Assembly (NCBI GenBank): GCA_045118075.1
Contig: JBGUOI010000054.1
Coordinates: forward strand, 1 to 11,226
Length of the DNA stretch: 11,226 nucleotides
From: Merdiplasma sp045118075
GTDB taxonomy: Bacteria; Bacillota; Clostridia; Lachnospirales; Lachnospiraceae
Direction: 5' to 3'
Position 1 is the stretch's first letter; each line of letters starts with the position of its first letter. Made by a program: the position numbers and the translations under genes. Positions 1 to 6,918 of this stretch are shown in pieces. A model generated the notes under the pieces. The model had not been told where the DNA came from, ran no database searches, and saw only the letters and a program-made list of their open reading frames with translations.

Positions 1-1
1 C

Positions 2-91
2 GGGTTCCTGACCCGCGACCCCAGAATGAAGGAGCGCAAGAAGTACGGCCTCAAGGCTGCACGTCGTGCTCCGCAGTTCAGCAAGCGCTGA
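2..91 (+). CDS. rpsI: 30S ribosomal protein S9, C-terminal end (partial)
   Basis: The first 29 codons, read from base 2 to the TGA at 89-91, give the invariant tail of ribosomal protein S9: LTRDPRMKERKKYGLK, then ARRAPQFSKR at the very end. S9 is a small-subunit protein whose basic C-terminal tail reaches the tRNA sites of the ribosome. Only the tail is in the window; the rest lies upstream. This is a chromosomal housekeeping gene, unlike everything after it. The 3' end of rpsI is a known insertion site for ICEs in Firmicutes (established for streptococci), so these last codons may also be one copy of the attachment core. Identification is secure; the att role is inferred. Confidence 0.95.
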   Translation, partial: GFLTRDPRMKERKKYGLKAARRAPQFSKR

Positions 92-110
92 TCTAACTCG
101 AGAATACTCG

Positions 111-150
111 AAAAACCCTGGAATTTCAACGGTTCCAGGGTTTTTTCTTT
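111..150 (+). terminator. Rho-independent terminator after rpsI
   Basis: AAAAACCCTGGAA at 111-123 pairs with TTCCAGGGTTTTT at 133-145, with a 9-nt loop (TTTCAACGG) and a T-rich run continuing to 150. It lies 20 bases after the rpsI stop, so it should end the ribosomal operon. Because of its A and T flanks it can also act in the reverse direction. Whether it belongs to the chromosome or to the element depends on where the attachment core lies. Confidence 0.9.
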
Positions 151-504
151 CCCGAATAGCTTTGATGGTTTTTCATGGCGTTCCATGGTTTTCGACCGAT
201 TTTTTATAGTTAACGAAGGGCTAACCGCCGTTTTTCGGGCCTTTATAGTTAACAAATGGGCTAAATGAGGGAGAGTAAAAAGTGCGTTTTTCGTGGATTG
301 AAGGGCGGCATGTCTCCTCCTCGACAAGCGGTTTTCACCCCCTTTCCTGACCTCTATCCAGACTGCGATTTGAAACTGGTCCGTTTGGCCGAATCTGACC
401 GAAACAGACATTTCTAATCAGGTTTTATCCTGATCTAATGCGCTCAGCAGACAGTTCTTCCTGCCGGGCGTCTTTTCATTTTCAGAAGAAAAGCCTCCAT
501 ACAT
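151..504. other. Gene-free left-end region of the element
   Basis: I see no credible coding region or clear sigma-A promoter here. It holds two near-identical direct repeats (203-224 and 242-264), a short hairpin (ATCAGG 417-422 with CCTGAT 429-434) and the start of a possible attenuator leader. The span between rpsI and the first element gene is where recombinase arm sites, excisionase sites or a transfer origin could sit, but none is identified with confidence. Confidence 0.6.
203..264. repeat. Pair of ~22-bp direct repeats near the element end
   Basis: TTTATAGTTAACGAAGGGC at 203-221 is repeated as TTTATAGTTAACAAATGGGC at 242-261; both are followed by TAA (222-224 and 262-264). Repeat starts are 39 bp apart. 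The pair sits about 110-170 bp from the rpsI stop, a distance typical of arm-type sites bound by a tyrosine recombinase or excisionase at ICE ends. That role is inferred from position alone; the repeats themselves are directly visible. Confidence 0.7.
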
Positions 505-543
505 AGCCCGGTTACTGTTTTGAACGGTAATCGGGCTTTTTTC
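464..543 (+). terminator. Terminator with possible antiterminator in the leader of the first element operon
   Basis: AGCCCGGTTAC (505-515) pairs with GTAATCGGGCT (527-537), one G-U pair, followed by six T's (537-542): a good intrinsic terminator 47 bases before the first gene. Upstream, CCGGGC (464-469) is complementary to GCCCGG (506-511), the left arm of the terminator, so the two pairings exclude each other. That is the arrangement of an attenuator. The antiterminator is only six base pairs, and no promoter is clear upstream, so the terminator is firm and the switch is a suggestion. Confidence 0.65.
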
Positions 544-545
544 AT

Positions 546-564
546 TTCTGCAGGCTCTGCAGAA
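546..564. promoter_or_regulatory. Perfect palindrome before the first gene
   Basis: TTCTGCAG (546-553) and CTGCAGAA (557-564) form an 8-bp inverted repeat with a 3-base spacer. It lies between the terminator run and the ribosome-binding site at 574-580. It could be an operator for a dimeric regulator or a small RNA hairpin in the leader; no partner is identifiable. Confidence 0.5.
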
Positions 565-589
565 CCATCATGAAAAGGAGGATTTAGCG

Positions 590-841
590 ATGGAAAGAGA
601 AACTATCATGATCGACGGCGTGCGTTACTACGCTGACCGTCCTCGCAGCTGCAGGGGTTGTTTCTTTTGGAAGAACAGGAAGACTGGCTGTGTCCTGAAA
701 AAGGAGAATTGCTACTATCTGGCGGAAGCGCCCAAACGGAAGTCTCCCTGCGAAGGCTGCTGCTATGGCCCTTGTGTCAGCTTCTGCATGAAGAAGATCC
801 TTGGATATAAGGGCGAGGAGGTGCCTGCCAGTGTGCGATAG
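590..841 (+). CDS. Small cysteine-rich protein, putative metal-binding
   Basis: An 83-residue protein with a strong ribosome site (AAAAGGAGG at 573-581) ahead of ATG 590. It has nine cysteines: C21 and C24, C34, C41, then a cluster at C54, C57, C58, C62 and C66. The spacing (CxxC and CxxCC with further cysteines) suggests zinc or another metal ion held by a compact fold. I see no signal peptide or membrane segment, so it is probably cytoplasmic. Small cysteine-rich proteins of this kind occur just upstream of the RepA_N gene in Tn1549-like ICEs; their function is not known to me. Its end overlaps the next small gene by 11 bases, so the two are probably translated together. Confidence 0.75.
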   Translation: MERETIMIDGVRYYADRPRSCRGCFFWKNRKTGCVLKKENCYYLAEAPKRKSPCEGCCYGPCVSFCMKKILGYKGEEVPASVR

Positions 842-1073
842 GAATGAAACGCTGAACCGATGCAGGAATCTGCTGGAGACGCCGATCAAAGCAGACAGGG
901 CAAAGAATCCTCCCGAATGCAGGTGCTGTCTTTATTACCAGCCTGATTTCCGGTACCGGAGATGTCTTTTTTCAGAGTGCCCATATGGGAAAGCCAGAAA
1001 TACAGCCTTCCGGAAAAAGCCGCTTCGGAACGAGAAGATCATCGGCAAGGAGGTGGGTGGTATGGATGCATGA
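831..1073 (+). CDS. Second small cysteine-rich protein, putative metal-binding
   Basis: I take GTG 831 as start because GAGGAGG lies at 814-820; an upstream in-frame TTG at 801 has no such site. This gives about 80 residues. Cysteines are concentrated in CRCCLYY near residue 30 and CLFSECPYG near residue 45, again suggesting a metal site, followed by a basic tail. The gene overlaps the preceding cysteine-rich gene and runs into the ribosome site and start of the replication initiator, so all three are probably translationally coupled. The pair may assist or control replication start, but that is inference from position only. The family is familiar from similar ICEs without an assigned function. 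Confidence 0.7.
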   Translation: MCDRNETLNRCRNLLETPIKADRAKNPPECRCCLYYQPDFRYRRCLFSECPYGKARNTAFRKKPLRNEKIIGKEVGGMDA

Positions 1074-1950
1074 GTATTTTTACGGTGCACAGTCCAGCTC
1101 ATACTCCTTCATTCGGGTTCCCACGGTTCTTTTCACTGATGATCAGTACAAATATATCTCAGCAGAGGCTAAAGTCCTGTATGGACTGCTCCTGGCAAGA
1201 ATGGATCTGTCAGCAAAAAACGGTTGGCTTGATGATCAAGGCCGGGTTTACATCATCTGTACCCTGTCAGAGATCATGGAGAAGCTGAACTGTGCTGATA
1301 ATAAGGCCACGAAGCTGATGAATGAACTGGAAGACAAGTGCGGTCTGATCGAACGAAAGCGCCAGGGCCTCGGCAAGCCTAATCTGATCTATGTTAAGAA
1401 CTTCCTTTCTGTGGATAACGCTGTGGAATCACGATTCAAGAGTCGTGATTATCACGATTCTGGAGTCGCGGAAAGCACGATTCCGGATCCTTCAAAATCA
1501 CGACCAAGTAATAAAGATCAAAAAAATAATGATCTCAGATATACAGAGAATCCTATCTATCCGGGATGGGATACGGATGAGATGAGTGAGTATGAGCGTT
1601 ATAAGGAATGGTTCAGGGCACAGCTGGAGCTCGATATCCTTTTACTGGACCATCCTACGGAGAAAGAAACTCTGGAAGGAATTCTGGATATCCTGGCGGA
1701 GACCTGCAGTTCCAAGAAAAAAGAGATCCGTATCGCCGGGGACGATAAACCGAAGGAAGTCGTGAAAAGCCGGTTGATGAAGCTGGATTCCTTGCATATC
1801 CAATATGTGCTGGATTGTCTGAAGGAGAACACTTCGGATGTCAAAAACATCAAGCAGTACCTTTTGACAACGCTCTTTAATGCTCCAGCTACAATCAGTC
1901 CCTACTACCAGAACAAGGTCAATCATGATTTCTATGGTGACAAGCTTTAA
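1066..1950 (+). CDS. repA: RepA_N-family replication initiator
   Basis: A 294-residue initiator of autonomous replication. The N-terminal winged-helix DNA-binding domain (about residues 12-112) has the family signature: YFYGAQSSSYSFIRVPT, then FTDDQYKYIS and AKVLYGLLLARM. A polar linker (about 115-165) follows, then a C-terminal domain like DUF6017 (about 170-294) ending in a helix with SDVKNIKQYLLTTLFNAP. ATG 1066 is chosen because it restores the usual MxEYFYGAQ start, with AAGGAGG at 1047-1053 upstream; a competing ATG at 1062 reads only MDA-stop as the tail of the previous gene. In RepA_N plasmids the initiator binds repeats inside its own gene; matching repeats lie at 1428-1514. With ParB downstream this points to a plasmid-like replicating phase of the excised ICE. 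Confidence 0.9.
   Translation: MHEYFYGAQSSSYSFIRVPTVLFTDDQYKYISAEAKVLYGLLLARMDLSAKNGWLDDQGRVYIICTLSEIMEKLNCADNKATKLMNELEDKCGLIERKRQGLGKPNLIYVKNFLSVDNAVESRFKSRDYHDSGVAESTIPDPSKSRPSNKDQKNNDLRYTENPIYPGWDTDEMSEYERYKEWFRAQLELDILLLDHPTEKETLEGILDILAETCSSKKKEIRIAGDDKPKEVVKSRLMKLDSLHIQYVLDCLKENTSDVKNIKQYLLTTLFNAPATISPYYQNKVNHDFYGDKL
1428..1514. repeat. Iteron-like repeats inside repA, probable replication origin
   Basis: Four copies start at 1428, 1451, 1474 and 1497, exactly 23 bp apart. Copies 1 and 2 (ATCACGATTCAAGAGTCG and ATCACGATTCTGGAGTCG) match at 16 of 18 bases; copy 3 is looser; copy 4 keeps little beyond the ATCACGA core. The shared CACGA is at 1430, 1453, 1476 and 1499. Copies 1 and 2 are imperfect palindromes (CACGATTC...GAGTCGTG). 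Because 23 is not a multiple of three, the repeat is kept at DNA level and is not a protein repeat. The position, in the linker between initiator domains, is where RepA_N plasmid origins lie. Confidence 0.8.
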
Positions 1951-1963
1951 GGAGGTGAAAAGA

Positions 1964-2854
1964 TTGTCGTATTATGAATCGGAAACAACCGGGCAACCTG
2001 AAAGAGTCCAAAAGATTCCGATCAGTGAACTGAAGCCTTTTCAGAATCATCCATTTCGGGTGGTAGACGATGAGTCAATGCTAAGGACTACGGAGAGCAT
2101 CTCCATGTTCGGCGTACTCACTCCTCTTCTCGCAAGACCACTTTCAGATGGATCTCTTGAGATTATCTCCGGTCACAGAAGAGCCCGTGCAGCTGAGGCC
2201 GCAGGTCTTACTGAAGTGCCGGTGATTGTCCGGAAGATGACCGATGATGAGGCGGTGGTCCTGATGGTGGACTCAAATCTGCAAAGAGAAAACATCCTGC
2301 CCAGCGAACGAGCCTTTGCTTACAAGATGAAGCTGGAGGCTATGAAAAGGCAGGGTGAACGGACTGACTTGCAGGAAGAAGGAACTTCCCGACAAGTCGT
2401 CGGAAAGTTAGAGGCTGCCGATGTGCTCGGACAAGACACTGGAGAAAGCGGGCGTCAGGTGCAGCGCTTTATCCGTCTCACGAACCTGATTCCAGAGCTC
2501 TTGGAGATGGTCGATCAGAAGCAGATCTCCTTTAATCCTGCAGTGGAGCTTTCCTATCTGAAGCCGGAAGAACAGAAAAACCTGATTGAAGCCATGGATT
2601 TCACACAGGCAGCCCCCTCCCTCTCACAGGCGATGCGGCTGAAGAAGCTTAGCCAGGAAGGCAATTGTTCCCTGGATGATATGTGTGAGATTCTGGGCGA
2701 AGTCAAAAAGGGCGATCTGGAACGGGTCGCATTCAAGAGTGAACAGCTCCGGAAGTACTTTCCCAAGTCATATACCCCCAAGCAGATGAGCGATGTGATT
2801 CTGAAACTGCTAGAACAGTGGCAGAAGAAACGCCAGCGGGACAAAGCAAGATGA
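1964..2854 (+). CDS. parB: ParB-like partition protein
   Basis: A 296-residue ParB/Spo0J-family protein. The N-terminal ParB domain begins with KIPISELKPFQNHPF (about residues 17-31) and contains SGHRRARAA (69-77), the arginine-rich box II that in ParB proteins binds and hydrolyses CTP. DSNLQRENILPSERAFAY follows, leading to the helix-turn-helix domain, and a basic tail (KKRQRDKAR) ends the protein. TTG 1964 is taken as start since AAGGAGGTG lies at 1949-1957; in-frame ATGs further up (1880, 1925, 1934) lie inside repA without ribosome sites. The gene starts 13 bases after repA, implying co-expression. No ParA is in the window, so segregation may use a ParA elsewhere or ParB may act as a regulator or replication partner. 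Confidence 0.88.
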   Translation: MSYYESETTGQPERVQKIPISELKPFQNHPFRVVDDESMLRTTESISMFGVLTPLLARPLSDGSLEIISGHRRARAAEAAGLTEVPVIVRKMTDDEAVVLMVDSNLQRENILPSERAFAYKMKLEAMKRQGERTDLQEEGTSRQVVGKLEAADVLGQDTGESGRQVQRFIRLTNLIPELLEMVDQKQISFNPAVELSYLKPEEQKNLIEAMDFTQAAPSLSQAMRLKKLSQEGNCSLDDMCEILGEVKKGDLERVAFKSEQLRKYFPKSYTPKQMSDVILKLLEQWQKKRQRDKAR

Positions 2855-2876
2855 CAACTGAATATGTACCCTAAGC

Positions 2877-2912
2877 AGCGCCTTTGAAGAGATTCATAGG
2901 CGCTTTTTCTTT
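2877..2912 (+). terminator. Rho-independent terminator after parB
   Basis: AGCGCCT (2877-2883) pairs with AGGCGCT (2898-2904), followed by TTTTTCTTT. It lies 23 bases after parB and separates the replication/partition genes from the transfer genes. No clear promoter is visible between it and the next start, so some read-through probably supplies the next operon. Confidence 0.75.
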
Positions 2913-2937
2913 ATCAAAAAACAAAGGAGAAATGAAA

Positions 2938-3219
2938 ATGAAGAACGATGATTCCCTGAAGAGGCTGAAAGCTATGGCAGATGCTTTTGTGAAGCTTCAG
3001 AAGGCGCAGGACGAAGAGAAGGCCATGCAGGCCATGGAAGAGGCAGAAGACGATGATATGGATCTCGTGGCTGATATGCTGATGGAGATTGCTGATCTTC
3101 TTTCTCAGGCTGCGGAACTCAGCGCCCAGGCTGCGGCGCTCATTAACGGTGAGGATATCGAAGCAGACTGCTCCCCTTGCTGCTGTGTGATGGAGGTGTA
3201 CTTTGATGATGAACTTTGA
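2938..3219 (+). CDS. Small acidic helical protein, unknown function
   Basis: A 93-residue protein rich in Asp, Glu, Ala and Met, with long predicted helices: KRLKAMADAFVKLQKAQDEE near the start and DLVADMLMEIADLLSQAAEL in the middle, then CSPCCC near the C-terminus. The heptad-like hydrophobic spacing suggests a coiled coil. ATG 2938 fits the AAAGGAG site at 2923-2929 (8-base spacing); ATG 2932 is in frame but too close to it. The end overlaps the start of the DUF5688 gene by 14 bases. I do not recognise a named family. Location in the ICE transfer operon suggests an accessory role. Confidence 0.7.
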   Translation: MKNDDSLKRLKAMADAFVKLQKAQDEEKAMQAMEEAEDDDMDLVADMLMEIADLLSQAAELSAQAAALINGEDIEADCSPCCCVMEVYFDDEL

Positions 3220-4582
3220 TGAATTCCTGGAAGCTGCAAAAGACCGTGTCCAGGAGACCATTCCCGACGCGGACGTAAAGATCCAGCAGGTCAATAAGCT
3301 GCAAGGTGAATCCTATACCGGAATCTCCGTCCAGCCGGAGGGTGCTGCGGCAGCCGTAACCTTTAACGTCAGCCCGGCCTTTGAAAGATATCAGGAGGAT
3401 GAGTCCCAAATGGACGCCATTCTCGGCAAGATCGCTGCTGACGCTAAGCAGGTTTCTTCCGCAATTCCTGCCTTTTCGATCTCTGATATCACCGACTACG
3501 GCACAGCTAAGGACCATCTCGTGATGCAGGTCGTTCCGGTAGGGCTCAATACGGAAATGTTGGAGAATATCCCGCATAAGACCGTTGAGGACATCGCCGT
3601 GGTTTACCGCGTGGAGCTCCCGGATGCTGCTGACGGCTCTGCGACTACGCTGGTCACGAATCAGCTGCTTGCAGAGTATGGCATCACTGCAGATCAGCTG
3701 CATGCCGATGCTGTTGCAGCGCAGATCACCAACCATCCACCGGTTCTCAGAAATATGTCGGAGATGTTGGCGGAGATGTCCGGAGGCCTGTTTGATATGC
3801 CAGAGTCTCCCATGTGGGTGGCAACGGTAGATGGAGGAATGAACGGCGCTTCTGTCACTCAGCTCCCGGCTTTTCTTGAGGAAGCTGCAGACAGGCTGGG
3901 AGGTGACTTCTTTGTCCTCCCTTCTTCGGTCCATGAAGTGTTGTTCGTCCGGGATGACGGTTCCTTTGAACGTGAAGATCTCGAGAGCATGGTCAGAGGC
4001 GTCAATGCCACGGAAGTCAGCGAAGCGGATTTCTTGTCCGACAGCGTTTATCACTATGACAGCGACGATCACATCTTTGAGAAGGCTACAACGTTTGAAA
4101 GTCGTGTGGCTGAGGAGCCGGCGCTGTATGGATCCGAGCCTACCAAAGAGACGATGACCGTCCTTTTGGTCGAACCGGACAAGTATCCCCGCCAGATTGA
4201 GATCGGCACGGAGCTGGAGGATCTTCAGGCTGCTGTCGGCGGTTATATCGAGGTGGTCTATCCATTCGATGAGCCGGTCGGCCTGATCATGAATGAAGAA
4301 GGTAAGCTCGATGGCCTGCCCCTAAACCGGGCGCTCAGAGACGATGACGGCAAAATCTATGATGTGGTTGCAGGTTCGTTCCTGGTAGTCGGCCTCACAG
4401 AGGAGAACTTCGGATCTCTCACGCCGGAGCAGCTGGCTGCTTTTGAAGAGAAGTTCCATTCTCCGGAGGTGTTTGTTCGCATGGGGCGTGGCATCATGGC
4501 AATTCCCGTTGACGAGAAGGCAGCCGAGGCGGCTGCACCGGAAATGAAGCCGCAGAAGCACGTGAAGGAGGAAGCCAGATGA
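3206..4582 (+). CDS. DUF5688 family protein
   Basis: A 458-residue soluble, acidic protein. The N-terminal part (MNFDEFLEAAKDRV, then QQVNKLQGESYTGISVQPEG) is characteristic of DUF5688 proteins carried by Clostridia ICEs. I see no catalytic motif, signal peptide or membrane segment. ATG 3206 or 3209 could be used; GGAGGTG at 3192-3198 favours 3206. A lysine- and alanine-rich tail (EKAAEAAAPEMKPQK) ends the chain. The stop overlaps the next start as ATGA. The role is unknown; constant linkage to ICE transfer genes in this family suggests a host-interaction or accessory function, which is inference. Confidence 0.85.
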   Translation: MMNFDEFLEAAKDRVQETIPDADVKIQQVNKLQGESYTGISVQPEGAAAAVTFNVSPAFERYQEDESQMDAILGKIAADAKQVSSAIPAFSISDITDYGTAKDHLVMQVVPVGLNTEMLENIPHKTVEDIAVVYRVELPDAADGSATTLVTNQLLAEYGITADQLHADAVAAQITNHPPVLRNMSEMLAEMSGGLFDMPESPMWVATVDGGMNGASVTQLPAFLEEAADRLGGDFFVLPSSVHEVLFVRDDGSFEREDLESMVRGVNATEVSEADFLSDSVYHYDSDDHIFEKATTFESRVAEEPALYGSEPTKETMTVLLVEPDKYPRQIEIGTELEDLQAAVGGYIEVVYPFDEPVGLIMNEEGKLDGLPLNRALRDDDGKIYDVVAGSFLVVGLTEENFGSLTPEQLAAFEEKFHSPEVFVRMGRGIMAIPVDEKAAEAAAPEMKPQKHVKEEAR

Positions 4583-4848
4583 TCAGGTGGTTCATTCCCG
4601 TCATCAGCTTTTTCATCGGCGCATCCTTCGGGATGATGATCATGTGCCTGATGGTTGTCAGCGGCAGGGCTGATGAGAGGGACCGGAAAGAAACGGAGGT
4701 GATGAAGGATGCAGGAAGAAGTCGAGAGCAGGACTGTGAACCTGGCGATCAGTACGTCGAAGCTGACCGCACGTACCATAGTCTCTGCGGTCCGGGGTTA
4801 TCTGAACCATCGGAGAAATGTAACGATCAAAAAGGAACAGACCGCTGA
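4579..4848 (+). CDS. Small membrane protein, DUF3789-like
   Basis: The first ~28 residues form one hydrophobic segment, FIPVISFFIGASFGMMIMCLM, followed by a charged tail, as in the very short DUF3789 membrane proteins at this position in Tn1549-like ICEs. AAGGAGG at 4565-4571 serves ATG 4579, which overlaps the DUF5688 stop. The open frame runs to 89 residues, overlapping the PcfB gene by 140 bases; the part after about residue 44 is low-complexity, charged and lies in the other gene's frame shadow. The functional part is probably the membrane segment and short tail. Confidence 0.65.
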   Translation: MIRWFIPVISFFIGASFGMMIMCLMVVSGRADERDRKETEVMKDAGRSREQDCEPGDQYVEADRTYHSLCGPGLSEPSEKCNDQKGTDR

Positions 4849-5203
4849 CAAGGAGCCCAGCGGCAAACAGACGGTGAAGGAACTGCTTGGCCAGGGCCAG
4901 GGAGTCACCAATCTTGATATCGCCAAAACGGATCTCCGGGGCTTTGAAAGAGTCGCTCGGAAGTACGGTATCGACTATGCCATCCGGAAGGACGCCTCCG
5001 TTAATCCGCCCAAGTATCTGGTGTTTTTCAAAGCAAAGGATGCCGACGCCATGGAGGCTGCATTCAAGGAGTTTTCTCAGAAGGCTCTGAAGAAGGAAGA
5101 ACGTCCGAGTGTTCTGGATCAGCTCAGGAAGTTTAAGGAGCTTGTGGCTGCCCTGCCCGGCAAGGTCATCAACCGAGAGAAAAAGAGGGAGCTTGACCGA
5201 TGA
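4709..5203 (+). CDS. pcfB: PcfB family protein (conjugation accessory)
   Basis: A 164-residue protein of the PcfB/DUF3801 family. In the enterococcal plasmid pCF10, PcfB is an accessory of the coupling protein PcfC and helps bring substrate DNA to the channel. Recognisable stretches are LAISTSKLTARTIVSAVRGY (about residues 12-31), GQGQGVTNLDIAKTDLRGFE (about 61-80), and RKYGIDYAIRKD followed by PPKYLVFFKAKD (about 83-109). No membrane segment is seen; the tail is basic. GGAGGTGA at 4695-4702 gives the start at ATG 4709. It sits directly before the VirD4-like gene, whose ATG overlaps its stop (ATGA), as expected for partners needed in fixed ratio. Confidence 0.88.
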   Translation: MQEEVESRTVNLAISTSKLTARTIVSAVRGYLNHRRNVTIKKEQTADKEPSGKQTVKELLGQGQGVTNLDIAKTDLRGFERVARKYGIDYAIRKDASVNPPKYLVFFKAKDADAMEAAFKEFSQKALKKEERPSVLDQLRKFKELVAALPGKVINREKKRELDR

Positions 5204-6918
5204 ATACGAACAAGCTGAAAAAGACCATCATCAAAGCTCTGCCGTATGTGCTTATGGGTCTCGTTTGTACCAATCTGGGCGAGGCCTGGCGGCTGGCTGA
5301 AGGAGCCGATGCCAGCAAGAAGCTGCTGTCGTTCTTCAGCACGCTGGGTCCCGCCTTTTTAAATCCTCTTCCGAGCTTTCATCCCGTAGACCTTCTGGTC
5401 GGGGCCTTCTGTGGCGGCGCTCTGTGGCTGGCGGTCTATATCCGTCACAAGAACGCCAAGCATTTCAAGCACAACCAGGAGTACGGCTCCGCCCGTTGGG
5501 GCACTCACGCAGACATCGAGCCTTTCATGGATCCCGTCTTTCAGAACAACGTAATCCTGACACAGACAGAGCGAATCACTATGAGCAACCGCCCTAAGAA
5601 TCCGGCCAATGCCAGGAATAAAAACGTCCTGATCGTCGGCGGTTCCGGCTCCGGCAAGACGAGATTCTGGCTGAAACCCAACCTGCTTCAGATGCACAGC
5701 TCCTATGTTGTGACGGATCCGAAAGGCAGCATTCTGGTGGAATGCGGCCATGCCCTGCAGGCCATCGGAAAGTACGAGGTCAAGGTGTTCAACACTATCA
5801 ACTTCTCCAAGAGCATGCACTATAACCCTTTCGCCTATATCCACAGCGAAAAGGATATCCTGAAGCTTGTTACGACGCTAATCGCCAATACCAAGGGCGA
5901 CGGCAAGTCCGGGGATGAATTCTGGACCAAAGCAGAGACGCTGCTGTACTGCGCGTTGATCGGCTATATCCATTACGAAGCGCCTGTCGAAGAGCAGAAT
6001 TTTGCTACGCTCATCGAGTTCATCAACGCCATGGAAGTCCGGGAAGACGATGAGGAGTTCCAGAACCCGGTGGATATCATGTTCGAGAACCTGGGGAAAA
6101 GGAAGCCGAATCATTTCGCAGTCAGGCAGTACAAGAAATTTAAGCTTGCTGCCGGCAAGACAGCGAAAAGTATTCTGATTTCCTGCGGTGCAAGGCTGGC
6201 GGTCTTCGATATTCAGGAGCTTCGTGAGATCACTGCCTACGACGAACTGGAACTGGATACCCTGGGAGACAGGAAGACAGCGCTGTTCCTAATCATGTCG
6301 GATACGGATGCGACTTTCAACTTCCTGATCTCCATGATCTACACCCAGCTCTTCAATCTGCTGTGCGAAAAGGCTGATGACGTCTACGGAGGCAGACTTC
6401 CGGTTCATGTCCGGTGTCTGATCGATGAGGCTGCGAACATCGGCCAGATCCCGAACCTGGAAAAGCTGGTCGCTACTATCCGAAGCAGAGAGATCTCGGC
6501 CTGCCTGGTGCTGCAGGCCAGGTCCCAGCTGAAGGCAATCTACAAGGACAATGCCGATACGATCATCGGCAACATGGACTCCCAGATCTTCCTCGGCGGC
6601 TCTGAACCGACAACGCTGAAGGAACTGGCGGAAGCTCTGGGCAAGGAAACCATCGATACCTTCAACACTTCCGACACGCGGGGAAACAGTCCGAGCTATG
6701 GAACCAACTATCAGAAGCTTGGGAAAGAGCTGATGAGCCGCGATGAGCTGGCAGTCATGAACGGCAGCAAGTGCGTCCTGCAGCTCAGAGGCGTGAGGCC
6801 CTTTCTATCGGATAAGTACGATATCACGCAGCACCCGAACTACAAGTTTACGTCAGACTATGACAAGAAAAACACCTTTGACATCGAGAAGTACCTGAAC
6901 CGACGCATGCGGAGCTGA
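5200..6918 (+). CDS. VirD4/TraG-like type IV coupling protein
   Basis: A 572-residue membrane-anchored ATPase that links the relaxase-bound DNA strand to the mating channel. Two hydrophobic N-terminal segments (about 11-28 and 62-82) should anchor it. SARWGTHADI (97-106) is the usual sequence before the ATPase domain. Walker A is GGSGSGKT (147-154), VTDPKGS follows at 171-177, and Walker B is CLIDEAANI (406-414). CLVLQARSQL (435-444) and FLGGSEPTTLK (464-474) complete the VirD4/TraG pattern. Length and motifs look intact. The start overlaps the PcfB stop and the stop overlaps the next ATG. The channel ATPase VirB4 should follow after a few small membrane genes; here the cargo operon intervenes. 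Confidence 0.94.
   Translation: MNTNKLKKTIIKALPYVLMGLVCTNLGEAWRLAEGADASKKLLSFFSTLGPAFLNPLPSFHPVDLLVGAFCGGALWLAVYIRHKNAKHFKHNQEYGSARWGTHADIEPFMDPVFQNNVILTQTERITMSNRPKNPANARNKNVLIVGGSGSGKTRFWLKPNLLQMHSSYVVTDPKGSILVECGHALQAIGKYEVKVFNTINFSKSMHYNPFAYIHSEKDILKLVTTLIANTKGDGKSGDEFWTKAETLLYCALIGYIHYEAPVEEQNFATLIEFINAMEVREDDEEFQNPVDIMFENLGKRKPNHFAVRQYKKFKLAAGKTAKSILISCGARLAVFDIQELREITAYDELELDTLGDRKTALFLIMSDTDATFNFLISMIYTQLFNLLCEKADDVYGGRLPVHVRCLIDEAANIGQIPNLEKLVATIRSREISACLVLQARSQLKAIYKDNADTIIGNMDSQIFLGGSEPTTLKELAEALGKETIDTFNTSDTRGNSPSYGTNYQKLGKELMSRDELAVMNGSKCVLQLRGVRPFLSDKYDITQHPNYKFTSDYDKKNTFDIEKYLNRRMRS

Noticed and set aside
369..397. Promoter with TTGAAA at 369-374
   Set aside because: No acceptable -10 element at 16-18 bases downstream (ATCTGA at 393-398 is a poor match).
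360..440. Transfer origin (oriT) near the element end
   Set aside because: There is only one short hairpin at 417-434; no nick-site consensus or nearby relaxase gene supports it.
1062..1073. ATG 1062 as start of the replication initiator
   Set aside because: It reads MDA and stops; it is the tail of the preceding cysteine-rich gene. ATG 1066 gives the conserved initiator start.
1428..1514. Repeats in repA as a CRISPR array
   Set aside because: The period is only 23 bp, the copies diverge, the region is coding, and there are no separate spacers.
1880..1963. Longer N-terminus of ParB from ATG 1880
   Set aside because: It would lie inside repA in another frame without a ribosome site; AAGGAGGTG at 1949-1957 points to TTG 1964.
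3143..4072. Reverse-strand open frame of 309 codons
   Set aside because: It lies antisense to the DUF5688 gene, has no ribosome site of its own, no recognisable domain, and its amino-acid pattern is what GC-biased codon shadows produce.
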